DNA of 47,822 nt from Muribaculaceae bacterium (GCA_022509105.1 JAFLTV010000015.1:1-47822); one strand, 5' to 3'. Shown: positions 36,447 to 46,133, numbered from the stretch's first letter. Notes: generated by a model not told the origin, from the sequence alone. A program made the numbers and translations.

Positions 36447-37649
36447 ATGAATTCAGGAATACAAAAATACATAACAATTATATTCTTTTTGATTTCTGCC
36501 TTTTCAAGCGTAAAGGCACAATCAATCAGAGATATAACTGTTGCTTACAATAAATCGTTTACAGATCATGTCTCTCTCGCTTCCGATTCAAGAGATATGG
36601 ATGTCATTGTGAAATTTATCTTTAATGAAGATACAAACCAGCTCACTGTCAGCCTTATTTCTTATAGATATTTGTTTGTTTTTAGAGAAGATTCAAGGTA
36701 TGGGAATATAATTCATCATAATCGTCTGGATCCGGAAGATCTCCCGTATGTGGCTGAGTTTCCTGAAAAAAGCAGGTTTATTCTTTCCAAGAAATTCATA
36801 AACTTTATTCCTAAGCCCCATAAAGATTATATATTCACCAAATGGATAGAATATCGGGGACTGCAGCCTGTGGCCATGAAATATAAAATGGTGAATGATT
36901 ATATTGAACAAACGTTTGATGTCACCAACTATGGAAAGAACGTGATGGTGAAATTAGGATATATATTTCTGATGGAGAAGACTCCTTCAAAAAAGCATCC
37001 TGACGACTACACTTTTGTTGCCGGGAAAAACCTGAACCTTGAATATAGGATCTCAATCGTCAGAAATCCCTGTTTTGGTCTGGAAAATGAAATCGAATTG
37101 GCAAAGAATACTTTAGATGCTGTAGAGAAGGCCTACCGGAATTTCAGCGGAGCCTTTAAAACCTTGGAAGTAGAAACGGAGGCTGAACTAACAAACTTCA
37201 ACAACATGAAGGAGGTTTTATTGACACAGTTCCAAGTAAAAGAATCCGACTCCCAATGTCCTGAACTTAAAGAATTATGGGATGAATACAACAGTTATGT
37301 TGAATCCATAGCAAGTTTGAACCTGACGCTAAAAATAAAAGAGAAGCAAGGGACCGGAGGAAACGGAGTAGCTTCCGGAGGAAATGAAGGAGAAGGAGGA
37401 CCTATAAATATTGATCCTGCTGAGATATCTACTCTTGCCCGGCAAATTGACAGAAATGTATCCCGATGGCTGCTAAGTAAAGACACTGTTGAAAAACAGG
37501 ATCTGGTTAGGGAATGTCAGGATATTATATCCGAAGTAAACGGTTTGATAGGTATACATCAAGGGAGCACACAGGAACAAAAGAGAGCCGTGGGCATGTT
37601 CCGGCAGGCGGAAGCTTATTTCAGAAACACTTGTGGGGTAAAGAAATAA
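36447..37649 (+). CDS. Exported coiled-coil protein of the machine operon
   Basis: A 400-residue protein with a signal peptide (1-24, ending VKAQ). A beta-rich region (25-200) is followed by coiled coil (about 205-300), a Gly-rich linker (about 307-325) and a helical C-terminus with one conserved-looking Cys. It is predicted periplasmic or outer-membrane-linked. I do not recognise a named family. As the first of four consecutive envelope proteins following the baseplate and E2 genes, it may form part of the membrane complex in place of TssJ/TssL/TssM. The ATG at 36447 is chosen over an in-frame TTG at 36438 that overlaps E2. Confidence 0.62.
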   Translation: MNSGIQKYITIIFFLISAFSSVKAQSIRDITVAYNKSFTDHVSLASDSRDMDVIVKFIFNEDTNQLTVSLISYRYLFVFREDSRYGNIIHHNRLDPEDLPYVAEFPEKSRFILSKKFINFIPKPHKDYIFTKWIEYRGLQPVAMKYKMVNDYIEQTFDVTNYGKNVMVKLGYIFLMEKTPSKKHPDDYTFVAGKNLNLEYRISIVRNPCFGLENEIELAKNTLDAVEKAYRNFSGAFKTLEVETEAELTNFNNMKEVLLTQFQVKESDSQCPELKELWDEYNSYVESIASLNLTLKIKEKQGTGGNGVASGGNEGEGGPINIDPAEISTLARQIDRNVSRWLLSKDTVEKQDLVRECQDIISEVNGLIGIHQGSTQEQKRAVGMFRQAEAYFRNTCGVKK

Positions 37650-37658
37650 AAAGTCAGT

Positions 37659-38591
37659 ATGATAAAGGGCTTCATAAAGATATTCATAATTATATTCTCG
37701 TTTTTCAGCTTCTTGAATGGCAAATCACAAGAAACCGAACCTGTCTACCCAATAGAAGAAGAGACTTTTGAGGAGATAGAATATAATGAGGAGGATTTCG
37801 ACCCTGCCATTAAAATTTTGGAACTGCAGGAAAAGATTGATGGATTTTTAGAAGAACTTAATGGTTTGCAAAACTCTTATACGCGGCCATTTAAAATAAC
37901 TAAAGATCAACGGCTTTCAAAGACCTATATGAAGCGACTTTCAGACGATATTAAATCTAATGAAAGAAAGTTGAAGTCTTTTGATTTGAGATGGAATATT
38001 TTCTATCAGACAGAGCAGCCTGTAATTGCAACCGACGATGAACTAATGACCATGGTAGATGATCTTAACATCATTAAGTCGGCTGTGGAAGATTCAATTG
38101 CCGGGCGCCGGAATATTGTTCAGGCCATCAATGATTTTAATGCGGCTGAGAAGTTTTTGGCAGATCAAGACACAATTTATAAAGTCTTGGGGAAAAAAGC
38201 TATGGAACTCTCTCTTACTTCCAAAACAGCTCCACAACTTGAAAACCTTAAAGTGAAGGAACAGATTATTTTTGAAGATATCCAAAGCCATTATGAAAAG
38301 GCTAAACAAGGAAGCAGTCTTTTTAAACTGTCTCAACAAGAGATTGATAATCTCGACAATAGATATGCAGCTCTCAAGAATAAGTCTGTAAAGATTCAGG
38401 AAATGGCTTATGTCCCTTGGATACAAAGGATTAAGGATTATCTTCTTGGCATTGCCGCTGTGGCAATCATCATAATGTTCTTTAATATGGTGGTTAGTAA
38501 AATCAAGGCTGCCAAAAAGATGAAGGATAATCTTAAGAAATATCAGGAAACAATGGATCGGAACGAAAATAATGACATACCCTCAATATGA
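37659..38591 (+). CDS. Membrane-anchored coiled-coil protein of the machine operon
   Basis: A 310-residue protein with an N-terminal hydrophobic signal (1-23), a largely helical/coiled-coil periplasmic body, and a C-terminal transmembrane segment (about 262-282) followed by a Lys-rich tail. The arrangement is that of an inner-membrane-anchored periplasm-spanning protein. No family recognised; it resembles in layout, but not clearly in sequence, the TssO/TssP-type membrane parts of Bacteroidetes T6SS. It overlaps the RING-bearing gene by 4 bp (ATGA), so the two are probably made together and interact. Confidence 0.62.
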   Translation: MIKGFIKIFIIIFSFFSFLNGKSQETEPVYPIEEETFEEIEYNEEDFDPAIKILELQEKIDGFLEELNGLQNSYTRPFKITKDQRLSKTYMKRLSDDIKSNERKLKSFDLRWNIFYQTEQPVIATDDELMTMVDDLNIIKSAVEDSIAGRRNIVQAINDFNAAEKFLADQDTIYKVLGKKAMELSLTSKTAPQLENLKVKEQIIFEDIQSHYEKAKQGSSLFKLSQQEIDNLDNRYAALKNKSVKIQEMAYVPWIQRIKDYLLGIAAVAIIIMFFNMVVSKIKAAKKMKDNLKKYQETMDRNENNDIPSI

Positions 38592-41017
38592 AAATGAGTT
38601 TACTATATAAGGCGATTTTATTTTGTGGTATAATGTTGTGCGTTGTTTCGTGCGATAAAATATCTCAAAATGAAGATTTGGATGCTTTCTTTTCAGATAT
38701 CGAAGAAGAATTCAGTTTGAAAGGTGACGACACCGGAATGATTGTAAAAGATGTGGTGTTTTCGCCGGATAATAAAACATTCTATGTCACAACCCATATA
38801 ACCCGGGATATCGGGCCCTATGCGCTGACAGACAGCACAAAAACAAAAATTGTTGTAGAAGAAAAAATCAACGGTGTGCCATTGGATAAATCTTCCGGAT
38901 CCCACTTGGTGAAAGCCAGCAATACAGGCAGTGAGGAAATCGCAAGAATGGGTTATAAAGTACTCGCCCTTGTGGATTTGACAGCCGGTCAGCAATTGGT
39001 CGACCGACAGAAGAAGATGATCTCCGAGATGGCAACGGTCTTCAATCATGACAATCTATATGTGGCGTTTATGGAGGATGGAAATATTTCCGAAACCATG
39101 ATGCTTACCCCTTATATTCTTGACAATTATTTTGTGGCTTCTGAAAAGAAAAATAAATATCTCTTCGGTTCTATTTTGGAAAAAGAGAAAGAAATGGCTG
39201 CAGGAGAGGGGATTTGGAATGAAGAGGATCCGCTTTCCCTTGTTGTTTTTTCAGATGCTAAAGTGTATGATGAGGATGATTATCCTATAGAGCCGAATTA
39301 CTTTCAGAAAAAAAAGGAGTTGATTGACTATGCCGATGATCTTCAAGGGAAAAACATCACAGTGAGCTTTGTGAATGTTTCCAATTCAACTGATGAATAT
39401 GAGGAAACTGATAATGTTGAGGTTCAGAGTGTTTTCGACCTTATTGCAGAAAAGACAAATGGCATTCATCAGGATCATTTCAATTATACGGAATTACAAA
39501 CAACAATTCTTGGGCCTGAAGGCGACAGCATAGCTGATGACAGATTTGATTTTGTAAACCCGGATAAGAAGATTTACAGCGGCTCGGAAAACGAACTGAA
39601 AATTTCATTCTATAATATAGAAGATGGAAAGCTGATAACATCGACCACTGCAAAAATTATTAAAGGAACCAGCTATAAGCCTGTGATCGTTAATGGATTA
39701 AGCACTCCTCTCGTGATTCTCAAAGGGTGTGTAATCATTATGGTGATTTTATTTGCTGCCTGGCTGATATTTCAATTTGTGGTTCCATTTATCCAATATA
39801 AATATTTCCTTAAGAAACATGTGGTTGATTACTCAGGCTCGAATATGAGTGTAAACAACCGTCTGGTAGGTGAAAGTTGTTACTATTGTAAATCTCCGTT
39901 TGAGAAGGGAGATAAAATCGTAGTGAAATGCGACCACTCCCTGCATAAGGAATGTTGGGACGAAAATGAATATCATTGTCCGGAATATGGATCCAAATGC
40001 AAAGAGGGTTCCCATTATTATAATTATAAACGATTGCTGGATCCTGAAAATTCACCATTTTATCTGAAGTGGATTTTGATCTCCATATTGGCAGCCGGGT
40101 GTGCCTGGATTGTCTTTACAGCACATCTTCACTATGTGGTGGGTGAAATGTTTGAAGACCTGATTTTTGCTTTCACAGAAGTGCCTGAAGATTCTAAAGA
40201 AGCGGCATTTGCAATTCAGGAATATGACGACCCTATGGGGCAGGCTCCTGCTTTTGGCCTGACTTTGGGATTCTTTTTAACGTTAGGTTTGTCATGGCTG
40301 ACAGTGCATGTCACAGATATTAAACGTCAATGGCTTGAAATTTTCTTCCGTTCAATAGTTTCCGGGGTTGCTTGCTGTTTTGTTTTTTTCACTATCGCCG
40401 TAATAGGATTCACCGTTGAATGGGATATAGCTTATCTTGTTGATTGGATTCCCTGGTCGGTGTGCGCTTTTATACTGGTTTTTGCTTCCACATGGAGAAC
40501 ACCTGTAAGAGTGAAATCTTATGTGTGGTGGGTTTGCCTGATTCTGGGAGTATGTGCCATGCTGCTTTGGGCCATCCAGTTTAGAGGAGCTAATTCCGAT
40601 TACAGGATATTCCAGTTGATTATTTTTATTATATACTCTTTGACCCTGGCTCTCTGCATAGCCTGCGAGGCCCCGAGATCTAACCATTATTTCCTGAGAA
40701 TGACCGGTGGAATAAAACCTATGGATGTGGCTCTGTTCAAATGGTTTAAGAATAATCCGAATTATGCTGTCACTATTGGAAGAAGCGTGGATTGTTCATT
40801 GCAGATTTCATGGGATATCAGGAATGACATCGCTCCTGTTCAAGCTGAAATAAAGAAAAAAGGATCTGCATATGTCTTGATTCCTTTGGAAGATGGGGTC
40901 TTTATTAATGAAAAAAATATCATTCCCGGCAAGAAAATCACATTATATAATGGATTGACTTTCATGATTGGAGACACAGAATTCACCTATGTTGAAAAAG
41001 ACACACGAAAAAGATAA
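38588..41017 (+). CDS. RING-finger, FHA and vWA-like seven-TM lipoprotein, candidate E3 and membrane anchor
   Basis: An 809-residue protein. A lipobox (VVSC, C22) begins a periplasmic region with a degenerate vWA-like segment (123-270; DLTAG in place of DxSxS). TM1 (about 375-399) leads to a cytosolic zinc finger with spacing C431-x2-C434-x13-C448-x-H450-x2-H453-x2-C456-x7-C464-x6-C471, a RING-H2-like set with an atypical last pair. Six more TM segments (about 494-512, 553-574, 590-611, 617-634, 645-662, 674-692) follow, then a C-terminal FHA domain (about 726-803, GRS at 731-733). Positive loops put both RING and FHA in the cytosol. It may recruit the E2 to the machine while the FHA reads phosphothreonine. 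Confidence 0.75.
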   Translation: MKMSLLYKAILFCGIMLCVVSCDKISQNEDLDAFFSDIEEEFSLKGDDTGMIVKDVVFSPDNKTFYVTTHITRDIGPYALTDSTKTKIVVEEKINGVPLDKSSGSHLVKASNTGSEEIARMGYKVLALVDLTAGQQLVDRQKKMISEMATVFNHDNLYVAFMEDGNISETMMLTPYILDNYFVASEKKNKYLFGSILEKEKEMAAGEGIWNEEDPLSLVVFSDAKVYDEDDYPIEPNYFQKKKELIDYADDLQGKNITVSFVNVSNSTDEYEETDNVEVQSVFDLIAEKTNGIHQDHFNYTELQTTILGPEGDSIADDRFDFVNPDKKIYSGSENELKISFYNIEDGKLITSTTAKIIKGTSYKPVIVNGLSTPLVILKGCVIIMVILFAAWLIFQFVVPFIQYKYFLKKHVVDYSGSNMSVNNRLVGESCYYCKSPFEKGDKIVVKCDHSLHKECWDENEYHCPEYGSKCKEGSHYYNYKRLLDPENSPFYLKWILISILAAGCAWIVFTAHLHYVVGEMFEDLIFAFTEVPEDSKEAAFAIQEYDDPMGQAPAFGLTLGFFLTLGLSWLTVHVTDIKRQWLEIFFRSIVSGVACCFVFFTIAVIGFTVEWDIAYLVDWIPWSVCAFILVFASTWRTPVRVKSYVWWVCLILGVCAMLLWAIQFRGANSDYRIFQLIIFIIYSLTLALCIACEAPRSNHYFLRMTGGIKPMDVALFKWFKNNPNYAVTIGRSVDCSLQISWDIRNDIAPVQAEIKKKGSAYVLIPLEDGVFINEKNIIPGKKITLYNGLTFMIGDTEFTYVEKDTRKR

Positions 41018-41023
41018 AACGGA

Positions 41024-41788
41024 ATGAGATTATTAAGAAGAAAAGAAAGAATCTTCAGCCAGACTTCCCGAATGTGGTGTCTGGATACTCTCAGTAGTAT
41101 CGTGGGAACTGTGATCGGAATTATCCTTACGTTTGGTGTCACCTTCTGGATTGAATATCAAAATAAAAAAAAGGATAACATGAAAATAAATCTGATGGTG
41201 ATAGAAAATATTGATGAGATGAATAAAGCATGTGCGGAATCTTATAAAAAAATAATGGAATCTGCTCCTGTTTTGGAAGAAATGATAAAGCTGACTCCTG
41301 ATAAAGTCGCAACAATGCCTCAAGATTCAGTAGATTATTATTTTAATTCCCTTCCTCATCCTTTGTTTGAGGTTAATAATTTTGCGCGTAACCTGATAAA
41401 TTCAAATTTTGATATTATTAGAAATTCGGAAAATTATTATTTTTTATTAATGGTAAACCATTATTATTCCTTCTATGATGCAATGACAGAATTCTATGAA
41501 AATTATGGCCCTATAAAATTAAATAATGATATAAACGAAGTGTTATTGGAAAAGGGCATTCAATCCGGAACTATGGATAATTCATCAAGATGGAATCTTA
41601 TGGAAATGGCGAAGTCTGATAGAATAAAATATTACATTAGAACTTATCTGGATCTTTTTGTTCCTAACTTAAAAAATTATATGGTGTATATGTCCGATAT
41701 ATCGCAGAAAATATTTAAGCTAACGGATTATGAAGAATTAAAAAAAATATATGAAAATTCTTCTTCTGATAACAATTATGAAGATTAG
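41024..41788 (+). CDS. Single-TM hypothetical protein at the end of the machine operon
   Basis: A 254-residue protein with a basic N-terminus, one transmembrane segment (about 22-44) and a helical, Asn/Glu/Tyr-rich remainder. In layout it resembles small Bacteroidetes membrane proteins of the DUF6090 type, but I would not assign it. It starts 6 bp after the RING-bearing gene, so it is probably in the same operon. It is distinctly richer in A+T than its neighbours. It could be an inner-membrane part of the apparatus or an immunity protein; neither is shown. Confidence 0.55.
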   Translation: MRLLRRKERIFSQTSRMWCLDTLSSIVGTVIGIILTFGVTFWIEYQNKKKDNMKINLMVIENIDEMNKACAESYKKIMESAPVLEEMIKLTPDKVATMPQDSVDYYFNSLPHPLFEVNNFARNLINSNFDIIRNSENYYFLLMVNHYYSFYDAMTEFYENYGPIKLNNDINEVLLEKGIQSGTMDNSSRWNLMEMAKSDRIKYYIRTYLDLFVPNLKNYMVYMSDISQKIFKLTDYEELKKIYENSSSDNNYED

Positions 41789-41852
41789 ATATTTTTTGAT
41801 TAATTTTACAATCATTTGATTAATAAAATCTTTAAATTCAAATTATAACTTT

Positions 41853-42341
41853 ATGAAACAAAAAATTTCTTACAGCCTGTTCAATGCGGGCGTAACAGCC
41901 ACTACAATCATCCTGTGGGTGATTTTCTTTGCATGTTTCGTGCTATATTGGGTTTTTGATGCAAAACCTTTCGATGATGTATTCTTCTGGATTATGTTTG
42001 GTATTTTTGTGATAAGTGCCGTCTGGTCAATTTTCATCGTGCCTACTTCAGTAAGTGTGGATGATGAAAACGTAAATATACATAAAGCTATCAAGACGAG
42101 AAAAATCAAGATTTCTGATATCAAATCTGTTGAACCTATCGATATTAATAGCCTTAGAGAAAGATTATCACCTTTCAAGTGGGTAAGTAGATTTATCGAT
42201 GGGGGTAATGGAGTATTCTATTACTACTATGGCAAACCTAAGAATTCAGTAATAATCAATTTTAAGGACGGTAAACATTTCACAGTCGGAACTTCAAATC
42301 CAACAGAATTTATTGAATTCATCAACAAAAAAATAAAATAA
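41853..42341 (+). CDS. Two-TM protein with a bacterial PH-like domain
   Basis: A 162-residue protein with two hydrophobic segments (about 14-36 and 42-63), then a beta-rich C-terminal domain with the bacterial PH-like pattern: SVSVDDENVNIHKAI, a central KISDIKSVEPI strand, and a final FKDGKHFTVGTSNPTEFIEFI. Such proteins occur in many Bacteroidetes with no known role. It lies 64 bp after the machine operon and 16 bp before the M16 protease; it could be the end of one or the start of the other. Confidence 0.6.
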   Translation: MKQKISYSLFNAGVTATTIILWVIFFACFVLYWVFDAKPFDDVFFWIMFGIFVISAVWSIFIVPTSVSVDDENVNIHKAIKTRKIKISDIKSVEPIDINSLRERLSPFKWVSRFIDGGNGVFYYYYGKPKNSVIINFKDGKHFTVGTSNPTEFIEFINKKIK

Positions 42342-42357
42342 GCTTTAAATAATCATT

Positions 42358-45180
42358 ATGAGACGAAAAATTTTAGTATCGATGCTTCTGCTTTTTGCAA
42401 TGTTTGCAGTCATGGCAGAAGACTGGCCGTCGGCTTCACAATTGAGACCATTGCCTTTGGATAAAAATGTGAAACACGGTGTGCTCGACAATGGATTGAA
42501 TTATTACATCCTGCATAACGAGGAACCCAAAGGGAAGGCTAATTTCTATATAGCGCAGAAGGTCGGTTCTGCACAAGAGGAACCCGATCAATATGGTCTT
42601 GCTCATTTTTTGGAACACATGGCTTTTAACGGATCCGACCATTTTCCTCCCGGAAGTCTCGACAGATACCTTCAGTCAAAAGGCCTTAGAGACGGGGCTG
42701 ATATAAATGCCGGCACAAGTTATGACCAGACTGTTTATAACATCAACAATGTGCCTACATCAGATCAAAATCTGATGGACAGTGTCTTGCTTTTGCTCCG
42801 CGACTGGAGTTGCGGCATTCTGCTCGATGAAGCTGAGATTGATGCTGAAAGAGGAGTTATTCGTGAAGAGATGCGCTCTAGGGAAGATGCCATGCAGAGA
42901 ATGTTGCAGGCTGTGTCGCCTATAATTTTCCCTGAGCCTCAATATAAACATTCCATTATCGGCACTGAAGAAGTTATTATGAATTTCTCACCCGAAACAA
43001 TTCGGGCTTACTATAAGAAATGGTATCGTCCGGATCTTCAAGGTATTATAATCGTAGGAGATTTTGACGCTGATGAAATGGAAAAGAAAGTGGTGGAGCT
43101 GTTTTCAACAATTGAAATGCCTGAGAATCCTGCTGAAAGGGTTTATCCTCCTTTCACCGGTAACGATGAGCCCATCTACGCCTACTACACAGATCCCGAA
43201 CTTCCTTACAACCTTGCTTTGATTATGTTTAAAGCAGAACCTTTGCCACGAGAGATACGCAACACTCTTGAGATGTATCTAAGTGATGAGATAACAAAGT
43301 CAATCATCTCTGTCTTACTTAATCAAAGGCTCGCAGAATTTGCACAATCTCCGGATTGTGCCTACATTTCAGCTATTGTTGACTTTGGTGATTTCTATAT
43401 CTCTAAAGCTGCAGAGGCCATGAATGTGGAAGTAGTTGCCAAATCAGATATTAATCTGGCTGTGTCGCAGACTATGGGGGTTATAGCAAGAGCTTGTTCC
43501 ACCGGTTTTACCCAGTCTGAATACGACCGTGTGAAAGATATGATAACATCTGAATTGCAAAATCAGCTTAACAGAAAGGATAAAACTAATAACAATGTGC
43601 TCGCACAACAGATAATCCAACACTTCCTCGACAATGTGCCGTATCCGGGAATCGAAGCTGACTACAAATTATGGCAGCAGGCTTTTATGTTAATGAATCT
43701 CAATACCATTAATATTATAAGCGCAGAGTTGCTCGATTTGGAAGATTTGGTGGTTATATGTGCCCAGCCCGATAAAGAAGGGGTGACCGTAACTTCTAAA
43801 GAGGTTATGATTGGAACCATACAAGATGCTCTTAATGCCGAATATGAACCTTATGTGGAAGAAACAATAAACGAGCCTCTTATTTCTAACCCTCCTCAAC
43901 CCGGAAAGATCACTGACAAGAAGTCTGATCCGGATTTGGGGCAGATCTACACTTTGTCGAACGGAGCAAAAGTTGTTGTGAAATCCACTGATTTCTCTGC
44001 CGACGAAATTTTGTTTGCCGCGCTAAAAAATGGAGGCTATCAAAGTTATGAGGCATCACAGGCTCCCGATGTCAGATTGATGAGCGCAGTATTTGAAAAT
44101 GCACAATTCGGTCCTTTCGACCATATCAACTTTAATAAATATCTTGCGGGAAAGAAAATTTCATTGAGTTTTGGCAATGATATCAGCAGGGATTTGATGG
44201 TGGGGAAATCCACAGTGAAAGATTTGCCTGATTTCATGGAATGGCTCTACACTTCGTTTACTGATCTTAAAGCTGATGAAACTGCTTTCAACAGATATCT
44301 CCAGGCTGAGAAAACGAAGGTTGCCAACCTGGAATCTGATCCGAATTATATTATCCAGACAGTGATGCAATCCACTCTCTATAATAACAATCCATTCACC
44401 AATATTCCTGACGTGAAGATGTATGAAAGTGTAGACTATAACAAAGCGCTTGATCTTCTTCATAAAACATTATCAAATGGAGCAGCCTATACTTATATTT
44501 TTGTCGGCAATATTGAAGAATCGGCTATAGAGCCTCTTTTGGAGCAATATATTGCTACGTTGCCTTCCTCCACGGTTATAGAGCCTGCTATTGTTACGCC
44601 CATAGAGATGGCAAAAGGCCAGATCAAAAAGGAATTCAAACAACCTATGCTTACTCCTACTGTAGAAATTATGGATGTTTACACGGGTTATAATTTAGCA
44701 CCTTCCGCTCTCAACCAGATAATGGTGAGAATGGTAGGCCAAGATGTCATGACTGTTTTCACTGAAACTTTACGTGAAGAGGAGGGTGGAACTTACTCCC
44801 CCGGTGCAATGGGTATGTATCTTCCTGAAAAGAACGCTTGGGAGTTGCTTTATCAAGTGATCACCGCGCCGGAGAAAAGCAAAAATATAATCGACAGGGC
44901 TAACAAGGAAATGGATAATATCTTTGCAAATGGAGCAACAGCCGATCATTTCATGAGAATAAAAGAGGGATTTTTGCAACAATATAATAATAATTCCCGT
45001 AGCAATTCTCATCTTAGAAGCTGGATCATTATGCTTTTGAGTTATCCGGAAATTAATTTAATTTCAGGCTACAAGCCGGCTCTGGAATCTCTAACCTTAG
45101 ATGATTTTAATAACTTCCTGAAAAATCTTTATAATGGTGAAAACCGAATTCAGATTATTATGGAAGGAACAGCGGAATAA
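42358..45180 (+). CDS. M16-family zinc metallopeptidase (PqqL-like)
   Basis: A 940-residue double-domain M16 peptidase with a signal peptide (1-20). The inverted zinc motif HFLEH is at 83-87, with the distal Glu in the AERGVIREEMRSR helix. The second half is the usual inactive M16 domain with the R/Y pair region (EEGGTYSPG near 800). It degrades peptides in the periplasm or at the envelope. It is frequently found in Bacteroidetes genomes and has no evident link to the upstream machine. Confidence 0.92.
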   Translation: MRRKILVSMLLLFAMFAVMAEDWPSASQLRPLPLDKNVKHGVLDNGLNYYILHNEEPKGKANFYIAQKVGSAQEEPDQYGLAHFLEHMAFNGSDHFPPGSLDRYLQSKGLRDGADINAGTSYDQTVYNINNVPTSDQNLMDSVLLLLRDWSCGILLDEAEIDAERGVIREEMRSREDAMQRMLQAVSPIIFPEPQYKHSIIGTEEVIMNFSPETIRAYYKKWYRPDLQGIIIVGDFDADEMEKKVVELFSTIEMPENPAERVYPPFTGNDEPIYAYYTDPELPYNLALIMFKAEPLPREIRNTLEMYLSDEITKSIISVLLNQRLAEFAQSPDCAYISAIVDFGDFYISKAAEAMNVEVVAKSDINLAVSQTMGVIARACSTGFTQSEYDRVKDMITSELQNQLNRKDKTNNNVLAQQIIQHFLDNVPYPGIEADYKLWQQAFMLMNLNTINIISAELLDLEDLVVICAQPDKEGVTVTSKEVMIGTIQDALNAEYEPYVEETINEPLISNPPQPGKITDKKSDPDLGQIYTLSNGAKVVVKSTDFSADEILFAALKNGGYQSYEASQAPDVRLMSAVFENAQFGPFDHINFNKYLAGKKISLSFGNDISRDLMVGKSTVKDLPDFMEWLYTSFTDLKADETAFNRYLQAEKTKVANLESDPNYIIQTVMQSTLYNNNPFTNIPDVKMYESVDYNKALDLLHKTLSNGAAYTYIFVGNIEESAIEPLLEQYIATLPSSTVIEPAIVTPIEMAKGQIKKEFKQPMLTPTVEIMDVYTGYNLAPSALNQIMVRMVGQDVMTVFTETLREEEGGTYSPGAMGMYLPEKNAWELLYQVITAPEKSKNIIDRANKEMDNIFANGATADHFMRIKEGFLQQYNNNSRSNSHLRSWIIMLLSYPEINLISGYKPALESLTLDDFNNFLKNLYNGENRIQIIMEGTAE

Positions 45181-45196
45181 TAAGATTTTGATCGAA

Positions 45197-45235
45197 GAAA
45201 TCACTCTGTGAGTAATCTCCTTACAGGGTGATTTC
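45197..45235 (+). terminator. Terminator after the M16 peptidase
   Basis: A 13-bp stem (45197-45209 with 45223-45235, one G-U pair) with a 13-base loop, followed by an A/T-rich run. Standard intrinsic terminator. Confidence 0.75.
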
Positions 45236-45296
45236 TCATATTATTATAATTTGTAATTATTTTTTTCGTTATTCATTACGAAAGAAAAATTAAAAG

Positions 45297-46133
45297 ATGG
45301 ACAATACACTGATACTTGAGGAAATCCAAACAGAAAACATAGATGAAGCCAAAATTGAGGAAGAAGAGAAAGTAAAATTCTGTCTCAACTGCGGCACTCC
45401 TGTTAATGATAGATTCTGCCCGCATTGCGGACAGTCTACATCCGTGCCCGAAAAGCTCAAGATGAAAAATTTTGGGAAAGGAGTCATCATGAGTTTTGGA
45501 AGGTTAACCCCCGGATTTTTTCGTACAGCTAAAAGTCTGATGTTTCATCCATGGACAGTGATAAGAGATCATATTCATGGTAAACATGTGCCTTATTCGC
45601 CTCCCATCACTATGTTGATCCAAATAATGCTTTATTCCACAATAATTTTTGCATGTTTGGATGCATTGTTGGGTACTAAAACAGATGTGGAGGAGAGCCT
45701 ATTCGGTTATCAAGGGGATAATCCTATTCTTAAAATGATTGATACTTCAGTTGTAATTTCCACTTTGATTGCAGCTGTGCCGATATGTTTTGGGGTGTAT
45801 CTTGCTTATTATAGGCATGGTGCTAAAAAATATAACTTTGCTGAATATTTATCTGCATTCACTTATATGTTTGCAGCCATAGGTCTATGGGACACATTCT
45901 TTTCTTTTTTTAACCTTATCTCGGAAGTAGAGACGGATTTCACTTTTATAACGATATGTATTGCTGCAATTTACTCGACAATTATCTTATTTAAAGCTTT
46001 CCCCCAGAAAAAATGGTGGATTTCTTTAACTCTTCTTTTGTGGTGTGGTTTATTATTGTTTATTGGACTTTTAATTGTAGGCTTGATTATGGCGTTGCCT
46101 CGCGCAATTGAATATATTAGCACCCACATGTAA
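45297..46133 (+). CDS. DUF3667 membrane protein with an N-terminal zinc ribbon
   Basis: A 278-residue protein. An acidic N-terminus is followed by a zinc ribbon with CLNCG and FCPHCGQ (four cysteines, about residues 31-48). About five transmembrane segments follow. This is the DUF3667 layout, common in Bacteroidetes and of unknown role. It stands alone between two terminators. Region 46134-46365 downstream contains a terminator-like hairpin and nothing else I can support. Confidence 0.8.
   Translation: MDNTLILEEIQTENIDEAKIEEEEKVKFCLNCGTPVNDRFCPHCGQSTSVPEKLKMKNFGKGVIMSFGRLTPGFFRTAKSLMFHPWTVIRDHIHGKHVPYSPPITMLIQIMLYSTIIFACLDALLGTKTDVEESLFGYQGDNPILKMIDTSVVISTLIAAVPICFGVYLAYYRHGAKKYNFAEYLSAFTYMFAAIGLWDTFFSFFNLISEVETDFTFITICIAAIYSTIILFKAFPQKKWWISLTLLLWCGLLLFIGLLIVGLIMALPRAIEYISTHM

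Noticed and set aside
29511..41788. A deubiquitinase (JAB/Mov34 or cysteine protease) as part of the conjugation set
   Set aside because: No protein in this interval has a JAMM (H-x-H-x10-D) or papain-like motif; the M16 protease at 42358 is exported and of a different family.
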